Assembly (NCBI GenBank): GCA_029251085.1
Contig: JAQXDZ010000096.1
Coordinates: 1-64,000, forward strand
DNA length: 64,000 nt
DNA from: Mariniblastus sp.
GTDB taxonomy: Bacteria > Planctomycetota > Planctomycetia > Pirellulales > Pirellulaceae
Direction of reading: 5' to 3'
Shown: one piece after another, positions 27,398 to 37,551 of the stretch
How the letters are laid out: every line of letters starts with the position of its first letter
Position numbering within the stretch: position 1 is the stretch's first letter
The notes under the pieces: generated by a model
The model's database searches: none
Seen by the model: only the letters and a program-made list of their open reading frames with translations
What the model was told of the DNA's origin: nothing
Position numbers and translations under genes: made by a program

Positions 27398-27413
27398 TGG
27401 CGCGCCAGTTGCC
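27398..27413 (+). promoter_or_regulatory. Sigma-54-like promoter candidate for groESL
   Basis: TGGCGCGCCAGTTGCC keeps the -24 GG and -12 GC at the proper 10-base internal distance and matches TGGCACG-N4-TTGCA except for G at position 5 and C at position 16. Predicted start near 27424 gives a leader of about 130 bases. Sigma-54 control of a groESL operon is known in Bradyrhizobium (groESL3 with NifA). Confidence 0.45.
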
Positions 27414-27465
27414 TAGTAGAGGATATTCATTTTTGATTCCGCAAAAATGTCAGGCTTAAGGTGCA

Positions 27466-27494
27466 GTTGAAAAGGGTTCTTAAATGCCCCCGCA
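27466..27494 (+). promoter_or_regulatory. Weak sigma-32-like heat-shock promoter candidate
   Basis: GTTGAAA, a 14-base spacer and CCCCCGCA resemble the heat-shock consensus CTTGAAA-N(11-16)-CCCCATnT, with two or three mismatches. It lies about 65 bases before the groES ATG, closer than the sigma-54-like element. Both could be used, or neither. Confidence 0.3.
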
Positions 27495-27557
27495 AACTGA
27501 ACCGACATCGGCCTGTAACAATAAATGGTCTGCAAAGAAAAATCAGGAGTTCGATCG

Positions 27558-27890
27558 ATGGCCGTGACTGCGAAGAAAAAGGCGAAAAAGACAGCTAAAT
27601 CAACCACACTTCAGCCATTAGGCGAGCGAATCGTGGTTGAACGAGAAGTTTCTCTAGAAACAACCGCCGGAGGCATCGTGCTTCCCGGTTCTGCACAGGA
27701 CAAGCCCTCGCGTGGGACGGTTATTTCTGTCGGAGAAGGTCGTGTTCTTCGAGACGGAACGCGAAGTCCGCTTCAGGTAAAACCTGGAGACGTTGTCCTG
27801 TTTACCTCTTACGGTCCCGACGAAATTAAATTGGGAGACGACGAGTACCTTCTTATGCGAGAAGACGACGTTCTTGCAGTGATCGAGTAA
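27558..27890 (+). CDS. groES: Co-chaperonin GroES
   Basis: The 110-residue protein has a Lys/Ala/Thr-rich N-terminal extension of about 15 residues before the standard Cpn10 fold: LQPLGERIVVEREV, the mobile loop ETTAGGIVLPGSAQDKPSRG, VISVGEGRVL and the end EDDVLAVIE. GroES caps the GroEL folding chamber. ATG 27558 follows AGGAG (27545-27549) with an 8-base spacer; the upstream ATG at 27525 lacks this. groEL follows after 73 bases, presumably in the same transcript. Confidence 0.96.
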   Translation: MAVTAKKKAKKTAKSTTLQPLGERIVVEREVSLETTAGGIVLPGSAQDKPSRGTVISVGEGRVLRDGTRSPLQVKPGDVVLFTSYGPDEIKLGDDEYLLMREDDVLAVIE

Positions 27891-27945
27891 TTCGAACTCA
27901 AATCCAACAACTTAAATAACTAATAAACAAAACAACTTAACCTGA

Positions 27946-29583
<1,638 letters not shown>

Positions 29584-29670
29584 TCAAATGCAGTGCAGAC
29601 CTCAGGTCTGAAACTGTGACACCCCAAACGAGCGGTTCAATTGAACACTCCTTTGGTGTTAAGATTTAGA

Positions 29671-29703
29671 AAACGCCGACCAACACTGGTCGGCGTTTTT
29701 TTT
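29671..29703 (+). terminator. Intrinsic terminator of groES-groEL
   Basis: ACGCCGACCA (29673-29682) pairs perfectly with TGGTCGGCGT (29687-29696) around a 4-base loop, followed by eight T. It ends groESL transcription before the EEP gene. Confidence 0.95.
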
Positions 29704-29797
29704 ACGCACCCTCAACAAACAAGCCATTGCCTAAATGTGCTAAACTTTGGGCTGAATTTTCATCAGTCAACCTCTACCAAAACTGGAAATCATCCCG

Positions 29798-30682
29798 ATG
29801 AAACGCCCGCTCCTGACCGCAACCTTGCTCGCCTTCTTGATCATCACCCCCGCATCGGTATTTGGCCAGGCGACTGAGGTACAGAGCGATTCGGTTCGCG
29901 CGATGAGCTTCAACATCCGCCTAGGGGTTGCCAAAGATGGTGACAATCATTGGGAAAAACGTAAAGAAACAGTCGTCCAAGCCATCACCGAGTTCGCGCC
30001 CGATTTTGTTGGAACCCAGGAGACCTATGAATTTCAGGCAAAATACATTGGTGAAAACCTTCCTCAATACACGTATGTTGGTCGTAGTCGACAACGCGAC
30101 GGTAAAGGCGAGCAATGTGGCATATTTTATCTAACCAAACGATTCGACAAACTAGTGGAAGGGCATTTTTGGTTAAGTGAAACTCCGGATAAAGCGGGAT
30201 CCAAAAGCTGGGATTCCTCGTTACCCCGCATGGCCACCTGGTTAAAACTGTGGGACAAAACCAACCAGTCCAGCTTTTATGTGATCAATACCCACTTCGA
30301 TCACCGAGGGGCAATTGCCCGCAAAGAAAGCGCAACCCAAATCCGGAAATTCGTGAACGAGTTACCGAAGGGTTCAACAGTCATCGTAACGGGAGACTTC
30401 AACGCTGGTGCCAATTCAGCTCCTTACCAAGCTATGTTCGGTGATTCAACCGCTACCGGTGAGTCCCCGCTCTTGGATTCCTATGCAATTAAGCACGCAA
30501 ACGGCAACGAACCTTCGGGAACCTTTAACGGTTTTAAGGGAACTGCGGACGGAGCGAGAATCGATTGGATCGCAGTCTCACGAAACATTTCAATTGAATC
30601 CGCTAACATCGATCGCATCGCGTTTGATGGTCGGTACCCTAGCGATCACTTTCCTGTCAACGCTGTGCTAAGACTTAAATAG
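29798..30682 (+). CDS. Exported endonuclease/exonuclease/phosphatase-family protein
   Basis: The 294-residue protein has a signal peptide (LLTATLLAFLIITPASVFG) and an EEP metallophosphatase fold: MSFNIRLGVAKDGDNHW, GTQETYEFQ (metal Glu), INTHFDHRG, VTGDFNAGANS and YPSDHFPVNAVL (catalytic Asp-His). Members cleave phosphodiesters in DNA, lipids or sugars outside the cell; the substrate is not readable, though this short secreted group is common beside glycan-degradation genes. It has its own start after the groEL terminator. Confidence 0.9.
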   Translation: MKRPLLTATLLAFLIITPASVFGQATEVQSDSVRAMSFNIRLGVAKDGDNHWEKRKETVVQAITEFAPDFVGTQETYEFQAKYIGENLPQYTYVGRSRQRDGKGEQCGIFYLTKRFDKLVEGHFWLSETPDKAGSKSWDSSLPRMATWLKLWDKTNQSSFYVINTHFDHRGAIARKESATQIRKFVNELPKGSTVIVTGDFNAGANSAPYQAMFGDSTATGESPLLDSYAIKHANGNEPSGTFNGFKGTADGARIDWIAVSRNISIESANIDRIAFDGRYPSDHFPVNAVLRLK

Positions 30683-31174
30683 CTGCGGAGGCAGGTCTGA
30701 TGCACATTGCCCGACACTTGCCGCATCACCGCTTTGCCTTCGCCTAAACTGGCACGTTTGACCGACGCAATTTCACGGTCGGCAGGCAGTCCCTAGCGCA
30801 GCAAACTCGCGGTGTGGGGGCCTTACTAAATGACGACAGTATTCACACACCCCGCGGACGTCGCAAACGCAAATCGATCGATTCGTTTTTGACAATTTAT
30901 TCGCTACAACCTGAACTAATTCAGCCCTCTTGAACCCCGTCTTTTCAAAGGCGAATTCAATCCCCACCTAGATTTCAAAACCACCGAAAATCCGGTTGTA
31001 TCAAATATAAGAGTAGGTCGCAGTTCTAATCATTTAATTCGTTGATACTGGTACTTAATTTCAGAGCACATCCAACAATTTTTATCTACGAGTTAAGTTG
31101 CATAAACAGATTCGCGATACCAGTACACATAGGTGTGAGGTGTTGTCACAACGTTCAAAACAAATGAGGTTACT
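30683..31174. other. Intergenic region without a supported gene
   Basis: This 492-base stretch precedes the Cys-rich gene. I find no credible ORF, RNA gene or hairpin. An A/T-rich part around 31000-31080 is the likely promoter zone, and GAGGT at 31166-31170 is the ribosome site of the next gene. Confidence 0.5.
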
Positions 31175-31570
31175 ATGTTTAAGTTTGCTTTTCCTGCCAT
31201 CATGTGTGTGGCTATGTGTTTCCCAATGATGGCTGCCGCTCAAGATTGCGGTGGTTGCGCTGAGAAAGATCCTTGCGCGAAAACTCGCAAGAAGATTGTT
31301 ATGGTTCAAGTTCAGAAGGAAGTTTGCCGTCTGAAGTTTGAGTGTGTTACAGACGAGTGCGGTTGCACAAAGCGTAAGCTTACCCGCACTAAAGAGTGCG
31401 TTACACGATGCCGTCCAAGCATCGTTGACGTTGCTGTTGATCCTTGCAAGCGTAACTGCTTGTCAAAAATCAAGGGAATGATTCCAAGCCGCAAGTGCTG
31501 CAATCCAGACCCTTGCTGCGGTGACGCAGAAGCTGCTGAGATGACTCCAGAGCCAGCTCCAGCTAACTAG
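31175..31570 (+). CDS. Small secreted Cys-rich protein
   Basis: The 131-residue product has a signal peptide (FAFPAIMCVAMCFPMMAAA) and a mature part with 15 Cys in about 108 residues: DCGGCAEKDPC, DECGCTKRKLTRTKEC, DPCKRNC and KCCNPDPCC. Lys and Arg are abundant, and the tail is Pro/Glu/Ala-rich. I recognise no named domain; small Cys-rich exported proteins are frequent in Planctomycetes, whose envelopes are disulfide-rich. It is preceded by GAGGT and followed by a strong terminator, so it is a single-gene unit and perhaps highly expressed. Confidence 0.82.
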   Translation: MFKFAFPAIMCVAMCFPMMAAAQDCGGCAEKDPCAKTRKKIVMVQVQKEVCRLKFECVTDECGCTKRKLTRTKECVTRCRPSIVDVAVDPCKRNCLSKIKGMIPSRKCCNPDPCCGDAEAAEMTPEPAPAN

Positions 31571-31630
31571 GTTAAAAATACGTCATCGGCTAGCCACCTA
31601 GGCCGAACTGACGATTACTACAAAACCGAA

Positions 31631-31662
31631 GACACGAGCCAATTTGGCTCGTGTCTTTTTTT
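31631..31662 (+). terminator. Intrinsic terminator of the Cys-rich gene
   Basis: GACACGAGCC (31631-31640) pairs with GGCTCGTGTC (31646-31655) across a 5-base loop, followed by seven T. Textbook rho-independent structure. Confidence 0.95.
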
Positions 31663-31755
31663 ATACATATTAGTTTTTCAATTTTGGTAAACTGAGCAAT
31701 GGTGTTGGTGGTAACCCCACCACAAGATTAAGCAAGACGCGTCTAGACAATTCCC

Positions 31756-32034
31756 TTGTTTGGCACGCCCGAATTGTCATCCATTAAATTCAGGATTACT
31801 CCCATCGATACTCGTGATCTCTTCGTCGGTACCGTCGCGACCATATTCGGCGTGATTTTTCTGACGGCAAGCATTCGAAACTGCGGCTGGGCCTTTCAAT
31901 TGACAATTATCAAAGCCATCGCAACACAATTCGGCAAAAAAACCGAGAGAATCTGCGTCAGTCTGATTGGTGCCGGGTTACTGCTGGTCGGACTTTACCT
32001 CATCGCGACCTCGAAAATACCCGCCCAAAACTAG
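31756..32034 (+). CDS. Small hypothetical membrane protein
   Basis: The 92-residue frame begins at TTG 31756 and has two hydrophobic segments (LFVGTVATIFGVIFLTASI and VSLIGAGLLLVGLYLIA) separated by a short basic loop, which argues for a real two-helix membrane protein. There is no ribosome site and no recognised family. It converges on the cytochrome gene, 62 bases away. Confidence 0.45.
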   Translation: MFGTPELSSIKFRITPIDTRDLFVGTVATIFGVIFLTASIRNCGWAFQLTIIKAIATQFGKKTERICVSLIGAGLLLVGLYLIATSKIPAQN

Positions 32035-32096
32035 CAGCGCATTCCCAGAATCTAACGGCAGGAGCAACTCGGTAAGCCAAGGCCGTACCCCGGATC

Positions 32097-35000
32097 CTAC
32101 TTGGAAAGAAATTTGTAAAGGTCGGCTAGATCAAGATCGGTTGCCTGATCAAGCAACCCTTCCGGCATCAACGACTTACTCGATCGCGTCTGAGATTCGA
32201 TTTGATCCCGATTGATACGGCGCGTTTTTCCGTCTGTCTGATGCAGCGTAATTCCATCGACCGATTCATAGACCATCGCCCCCTGAATATACTGTCCATC
32301 CACGGTCTCAATCGCAACCGCGCGGTAACGCTCCGGCACCTGCTGATTCGGATAAATAATTGCCCGGAATAGATCGTCTCGGCTGAATCTTTTCCCAAGC
32401 CCTTCCAGTCGAGGGCCAAGTCGGCTCCCTGCGTCATGGCATCGGGCACACTGGAAGCTGTTATAAAGCGAAGCCCCACGCGTTGCGTTCCCTTGACTCC
32501 AATCCACCGCAGCAAGCCGTTCAGCAAATCCCCGAGTATCAGATTTCCGTTGCTGTTGATTTGTTTGAAATTCTAACGGGTGCTCGGTTTCAATCCATTT
32601 TGAGACGCGTTCAAGCATATCGACCTGCACGTCTCCGCTTTTCTTGAATTCATACCCGAACTTTTGTCCAGTTTCCTTTTCCAAGAACATCACCAATTGG
32701 TCGCGAGCAGAAACCGTCGATTTATCCCAACTCATTCGTTGCAGTGCATTCGAAGCGGCCAAAACCGCCACTATGCCAACGGGGTGTGGAGTTCTTCTTA
32801 AACCAATTGCAGAATTTTTAATCGTTAGCACATCGGAGGAAGCCAACCCCGCAACGAACAATTCTCGATCGGCCAAATCGGGTGAACCCATCAAATTTGA
32901 AATGACCGCTGGCCGCAGATCTTGCCGGTTGGAAAATCTTCGAATGACTTCCAAACTCTCGAAGGAACCGTCCCGTCCCAATAGATCAAGATGCTCAAAT
33001 CTGACTCGATTCGGATTAGCTCGAATATAATCCAGTATCTTGGGGACTAGAACTGCCTTTGTCTGATCGCTGAATTCACTGGCAAAAAACAATTGTTCAC
33101 CCTCTCCACTCAACTCATTGGCAAGCTGAATTTCGAAAGACTCTCCCCAGGCTTGCTTCAATCTTTGAAACAAAGACCTCAACCTTGGTTCAAAATTCCG
33201 ATCGGTTGATAGTTGTTCGGAGCGAACTTGTCCGGCGATTGCTGCCAAAGCCCCAGCGACAACCGAACGCTCTGCGTTTGTTGATGAATCACCTGCATTC
33301 GATATAGCAGCCAGACAGATAAGCCAATGAATACGTTCTTCCAAACTAAGTTTCGGCTTTTCTAATTCCAAACCTATTTGAGCGAACAAACTTGGGGAAC
33401 CAACCCCAGCTAACGCTGCAAGTCGCCCCAACTCTCTGCGATACTCTGTTTTGTTGAATGACTCAAGTTCGCGAGAGCCCTCAAGTAAACTTGAAATCTT
33501 GTCGGCAATTGCAACTCCCTGAGTTCGACTCAGTTCGATTGGAAAGCTCGGGGTGTACCCCGCAAACATCAACTTCGACTTCGCTCCACCACAGCCATCA
33601 AACACTAACTGCCCCAACCGAACCAAGAAGAGTGATTCCCGATCTTGAGGCACCGAATTTAAAATATCCGCTAATAGTTCCAGTCGATTTTGATAATCGC
33701 TATTTTGCCTTGAGACGCGGCAAACAAGCTTCACTGGATCAGGCCAAGCTTCAACAAAAGGAATAGTTTCCTCGCTCCAGTTCAAAAAAACCCTCATCCA
33801 CAAGGCGGCATTGGAGGCATTCATCTCTAATACCCGCTCATTGAGATAATCACTGAGTCGTTGAATCTGCTGACTATCATATTTATTCCGCAAATCAGAT
33901 TCATTCCAACCGATTAAAGATCGCAAAAGCACTTCGGGATCCTCATCGCTCACCTCTGAATTCAGCCACTGGCTCAACCAAACCTCACGCGGAGTCGAAG
34001 GGATCGGTCGGTCCTCTGCGTCCTTCGTAAAAATTGGGGCAGCACGCTCGAGTGGCGTCACTCGATAAACACCACCCTCCGTTCCTCTTCCACCAACACT
34101 AATCAAGAGATCACCAGCTGAATCGAAATCGAGATCAGTTACAGCGAATCCCGTTTGCCCTTTTGCCACTGCAAAGTCTTGGAAGTTCATCCGGCTCGAA
34201 CCAGTTTGGGACATTCTTGAAACCAAGACACGGCCAAATGTCCAGTCTGCAACAAAAATCGCATCAGCGTTAATCCCCGATGACGTTCCGTTAGTCGATC
34301 CGCCTGGCTTTGCAACCTTGACTCCTGTTGGACTTCCGCGGCCAAGTGAACCAACCACGGTTGGCATATCAAAAAAATAATCTGGGCGTTTCCAACCCGC
34401 AGAAACCCAGCCAGCATCGTCTCCGGCATACATTCGAAAGACTCGCGTTGGCCGATACCACGGCAGCGAAATATCGCGTTCACCGTCACTGTCATAGACA
34501 AACACACTCCCGTCGTTGGCAAAATCGAAATCATAGGCATTTCGAAAACCGTGAGCGAAAACTTCTTTCTTAGTCCAGTCAGGGCTAATCCTCATCAAGA
34601 ACCCAGCGCGAGGATTTTTCACCGGCGCGCTAGAGAGCGAATTATACTCAGGCAAAATAGGCGTGCCATTGCCAGCAAGTAGATACCACCAGCCATCAGC
34701 GCCTTTTCGAATCGCATGCGCATCATGTTCACCGCCAGTTTTAATCGCCAAGATTTTCTCTGGTAGAGCATCGGCAACGCCATCTCGATCAACATCTGAA
34801 AACTTCCATACTCCACCGTCGCCAGTGCACAGAATTTCCGTCCCGTCAAAAGCCATGCCCTGTGCGCCCGATCTTAAACGACCCGAGAACAAAGTGGATT
34901 TCTCAAAAATGCCATCTCCGTCGGAGTCCACTAGCACTTTAATGTAACCGGGGCCGGACACGAATACGCGACCGTCAGGATCAACCGCCATACAGAAAAT

Positions 35001-35159
35001 GTTACTTGCGATTTTGTCAGTCGCGACCTGGGAAATCTTGAACCCATTGTCGACAGCGATCCCGTTTGAACCCTGCGCGTAAAGATGATTCTCGGGCAGC
35101 CTTTCGTCAAGCGAGAAAACCAAGCACAAAGCTACCGCAAAACCCAGTAACCACCTCAT
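32097..35159 (-). CDS. PVC-type cytochrome c protein with sorbosone-dehydrogenase-like beta-propeller
   Basis: The 1020-residue protein has a signal peptide, an N-terminal six-bladed propeller of the NHL/soluble-dehydrogenase type (VDPDGRVFVSGPGYIKVLVD, DSDGDGIFEKS, FVADWTFGRVLVS), a helical HEAT-like middle, and a C-terminal cytochrome c unit with CARCH (Cys904-His908), the LGPRLEGLG region and a distal Met. This is the planctomycete periplasmic 'membrane-bound dehydrogenase' architecture. It likely oxidises a sugar or carbohydrate product and passes electrons to its own heme. No oxidoreductase partner is adjacent. Confidence 0.9.
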   Translation of the reverse strand: MRWLLGFAVALCLVFSLDERLPENHLYAQGSNGIAVDNGFKISQVATDKIASNIFCMAVDPDGRVFVSGPGYIKVLVDSDGDGIFEKSTLFSGRLRSGAQGMAFDGTEILCTGDGGVWKFSDVDRDGVADALPEKILAIKTGGEHDAHAIRKGADGWWYLLAGNGTPILPEYNSLSSAPVKNPRAGFLMRISPDWTKKEVFAHGFRNAYDFDFANDGSVFVYDSDGERDISLPWYRPTRVFRMYAGDDAGWVSAGWKRPDYFFDMPTVVGSLGRGSPTGVKVAKPGGSTNGTSSGINADAIFVADWTFGRVLVSRMSQTGSSRMNFQDFAVAKGQTGFAVTDLDFDSAGDLLISVGGRGTEGGVYRVTPLERAAPIFTKDAEDRPIPSTPREVWLSQWLNSEVSDEDPEVLLRSLIGWNESDLRNKYDSQQIQRLSDYLNERVLEMNASNAALWMRVFLNWSEETIPFVEAWPDPVKLVCRVSRQNSDYQNRLELLADILNSVPQDRESLFLVRLGQLVFDGCGGAKSKLMFAGYTPSFPIELSRTQGVAIADKISSLLEGSRELESFNKTEYRRELGRLAALAGVGSPSLFAQIGLELEKPKLSLEERIHWLICLAAISNAGDSSTNAERSVVAGALAAIAGQVRSEQLSTDRNFEPRLRSLFQRLKQAWGESFEIQLANELSGEGEQLFFASEFSDQTKAVLVPKILDYIRANPNRVRFEHLDLLGRDGSFESLEVIRRFSNRQDLRPAVISNLMGSPDLADRELFVAGLASSDVLTIKNSAIGLRRTPHPVGIVAVLAASNALQRMSWDKSTVSARDQLVMFLEKETGQKFGYEFKKSGDVQVDMLERVSKWIETEHPLEFQTNQQQRKSDTRGFAERLAAVDWSQGNATRGASLYNSFQCARCHDAGSRLGPRLEGLGKRFSRDDLFRAIIYPNQQVPERYRAVAIETVDGQYIQGAMVYESVDGITLHQTDGKTRRINRDQIESQTRSSKSLMPEGLLDQATDLDLADLYKFLSK

Positions 35160-35204
35160 GACAACTCGCCTTTCACAGGTTTGCTGAGCCTTAGACTGCT
35201 CAAT

Positions 35205-37544
35205 TTACAGAACTTCTCCCGACTCAATTGTTGCATTCGAGGATTTCCCGGGCAAGCCTGAGGTGCCTGCAAAACGCGTTAAAAGAACTCCTGTTGTGGC
35301 CACCGCTAACCCAACCAACGCCCACACGACCGGGATGGATTCATCCTCGCCGGGGAACCATGAATAACTACTTAAAGCGGGTTGGTAATAGGCTAGAAAT
35401 ACCACGATGCCGTTGTTCAACGAATGCAGAATCACTCCGGGCCAAATGGAATCAGATTTAAACGCTAAATAACCTAGCATCACCCCAATAAGTGTCGAAG
35501 GCAGCAAGCGGTCGAGCGCAATTACACTGTTCGAGAGAACATGGAACGAACCGAAGACCAGAGCCGATATCAAAATCGATTTCCAGACCGAGTTCCACTT
35601 CAAAAGCGAACGTAACAACATGCCCCTAAAAAACCACTCTTCACAGAGTGCAGGGATCACCGAGAACGCAAACAGAATCACAAGTGGCGAGACCATCCTA
35701 ATCCGAGCGACCTGTTCAGACGTCGTTTCGATTAACTTGGCATGCCACTGTTCCTGCTTCTCACTGCCGAACAAAATTCCATAGGCAGCATGCCACCCCT
35801 CGGTCATGGTCATGACCAAAGGCCAAAGACTAAGACCAAGCAGAACTGCCGCCAGCAGAAAAACAATCCTCGGGCGTTTGAGGCCAAAACCGCCTCGAAA
35901 ACTAGTGTTTTGATGTCGCGCCACCAAGGCAGGTAAAACCATAAAGGCCAAACAGGTGAAAACACCCATCATCCCATAACGGAAACTCAAGTCGGCCGTC
36001 GTCTCCGCAGGCAACCTTCCCAAGAAGCCAATCGAAAGAAAATTTAGCGGAAACAGCATTACAAGACAGAATAGAGTCGCCGCCAAAGGCACCACGACGT
36101 TCGCACGCGTAGGGCGTTGAAACATTTCAACTAAGCTACCGTCGCCAGAATAAAGAATCGAATCCGATCCAAAAATCCGAGCGGCTAGACAAATTGCTAA
36201 ATAGGTGTAGACGAGCGTGGAAATCACCGCAACAAACGATGGCACCAAAATAACTTCGTTGTTGATAACATCCCGAGCTAACAAAAGAATGTTGACCATC
36301 GGCACGACGGCGTTCACTCCATCAAGCGAAATCCCGGGAGCCATCGCCATCAATCCAGGGCCAAGCGAGAGAATAATAATTGGGATCAAATAAACCTGAG
36401 CTTCTTTGAAACTCTTGGCAAAACTCGTAACGGCCAAGAGCAACGCTGAAAAGAACGCACCGAACAGAATCAGTAGCAGAAAGATCTGTACCATCACGCG
36501 GAAATCGAAAATGCCGCCGCCAAATTGCTGATCCAGTTGGAAAACCCAAATGGTCACAAACATCCCGATTAGATTCAACAATGCTGTAAAAATAGCGACC
36601 GTTAAAACGGCAATGAATTTGGCGACCAAAATCCCGACGCGAGGCAAAGGTGCCGCCATCAGAGTCTCAAGCGTTCCCCGCTCGCGTTCGCCAGCCGTCA
36701 AATCGATCGCTGGATAGACCGCACCCGTGATCGTCATTAGCACCAAGATTAATGGAACCAATGAGGCCAGTGGAAAAGCGGACGGCGCTTCTTGCGCTAC
36801 AGTTTCCCCAATTAATTTGCGGCCAACGTTGACCACCGGTTCAATCGAAATCCCAGCCATTTGCAGCCGAAATTCCCGATCAGCCAGATTGGCTTTTTCG
36901 AGCTCTTTTGCCAAATGGTCAGCAGCAGCCAACGAAAATGGATCCTGCCGCGAAACAATTGTGAAGTCGCCCAGCCTTTTTCTAGTCGGATCATTCAAAT
37001 CAAAAATAATTCCCAGATCCGCTTCGCCGACCTCGACGTACTCAGCCAGAGATGGATTTGCACTCGGCGGAATAAATTGCCATCTCATTAGATACCAAGG
37101 TGGAAACCCCACCTCTTCCGACTGCAAGTCATCAACTCTCAAACCGCTGCCGATTGACTGCGAGTCATCTTCTTCATCCAAATTATCCGGCTGCAGGAGT
37201 GTTCCCTCGCTGCCCGATGATTTTTCGTCAATGAACTTTACTCTTTCACCAATTTTGGCAAAGACAAAATCCGCTTCGGCTTTGGACACGTTGCCGGAAT
37301 ACACCACCCGAAGTTCCGGCACCTCGGCTCCCGAGAAAAGAGCAGCGTTGGAAAGCAGGAAAGTCTTAAAAATTAAACTCAGCGTTGGATAAACGAGGAG
37401 CGGCATCAGCACCAAAGTTACGATGGTTCGACGGTCACGCAGAGTCTCTTTGAGTTCTTTTTGAGCCAGTCTCGTGAGCCGGAACCCAGTGCGCGTTGGT
37501 TTCTTTGGATTGCCGTTAGGTTTGGTATTGTCATTCTGAGACAT
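35205..37544 (-). CDS. ABC-2 permease fused to a CPBP (CAAX-type) intramembrane protease
   Basis: The 779-residue protein has an N-terminal NatB/ABC-2 permease half with a large extracytoplasmic domain and the segment AIDLTAGERERGTLETLMAA, and a C-terminal CPBP domain with its three glutamate/histidine motifs: EEWFFRG, FGSFHVL and LHSLNNG. Such ABC/CPBP fusions occur in planctomycetes and other phyla. The partner ATPase ends 7 bases upstream. A longer frame from 37589 would overlap it by 38 bases; ATG 37544 is preferred. Function is likely export of Na+ or a peptide, possibly with processing by the protease part. Confidence 0.87.
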   Translation of the reverse strand: MSQNDNTKPNGNPKKPTRTGFRLTRLAQKELKETLRDRRTIVTLVLMPLLVYPTLSLIFKTFLLSNAALFSGAEVPELRVVYSGNVSKAEADFVFAKIGERVKFIDEKSSGSEGTLLQPDNLDEEDDSQSIGSGLRVDDLQSEEVGFPPWYLMRWQFIPPSANPSLAEYVEVGEADLGIIFDLNDPTRKRLGDFTIVSRQDPFSLAAADHLAKELEKANLADREFRLQMAGISIEPVVNVGRKLIGETVAQEAPSAFPLASLVPLILVLMTITGAVYPAIDLTAGERERGTLETLMAAPLPRVGILVAKFIAVLTVAIFTALLNLIGMFVTIWVFQLDQQFGGGIFDFRVMVQIFLLLILFGAFFSALLLAVTSFAKSFKEAQVYLIPIIILSLGPGLMAMAPGISLDGVNAVVPMVNILLLARDVINNEVILVPSFVAVISTLVYTYLAICLAARIFGSDSILYSGDGSLVEMFQRPTRANVVVPLAATLFCLVMLFPLNFLSIGFLGRLPAETTADLSFRYGMMGVFTCLAFMVLPALVARHQNTSFRGGFGLKRPRIVFLLAAVLLGLSLWPLVMTMTEGWHAAYGILFGSEKQEQWHAKLIETTSEQVARIRMVSPLVILFAFSVIPALCEEWFFRGMLLRSLLKWNSVWKSILISALVFGSFHVLSNSVIALDRLLPSTLIGVMLGYLAFKSDSIWPGVILHSLNNGIVVFLAYYQPALSSYSWFPGEDESIPVVWALVGLAVATTGVLLTRFAGTSGLPGKSSNATIESGEVL

Positions 37545-37551
37545 TATCGGA

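Larger units (their letters stand above)
26753..27557. other. Long divergent intergenic region upstream of groES
   Basis: These about 800 bases hold no ORF I can support. The right part is the groES control region: a palindrome at 27232-27243, a sigma-54-like element at 27398-27413 and a weaker sigma-32-like element at 27466-27494. A CIRCE element (TTAGCACTC-N9-GAGTGCTAA) is not present. Confidence 0.55.

Noticed and set aside
27400-27557. CIRCE element upstream of groES
   Set aside because: No TTAGCACTC-N9-GAGTGCTAA or close variant occurs in either orientation.
30741-30760. Sigma-54 promoter before the Cys-rich gene
   Set aside because: TGGCACG is present but no GC occurs at the required distance, and it lies over 400 bases upstream.
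36727-37392. 221-codon plus-strand ORF
   Set aside because: It is antisense to the ABC permease, which has clear family motifs.
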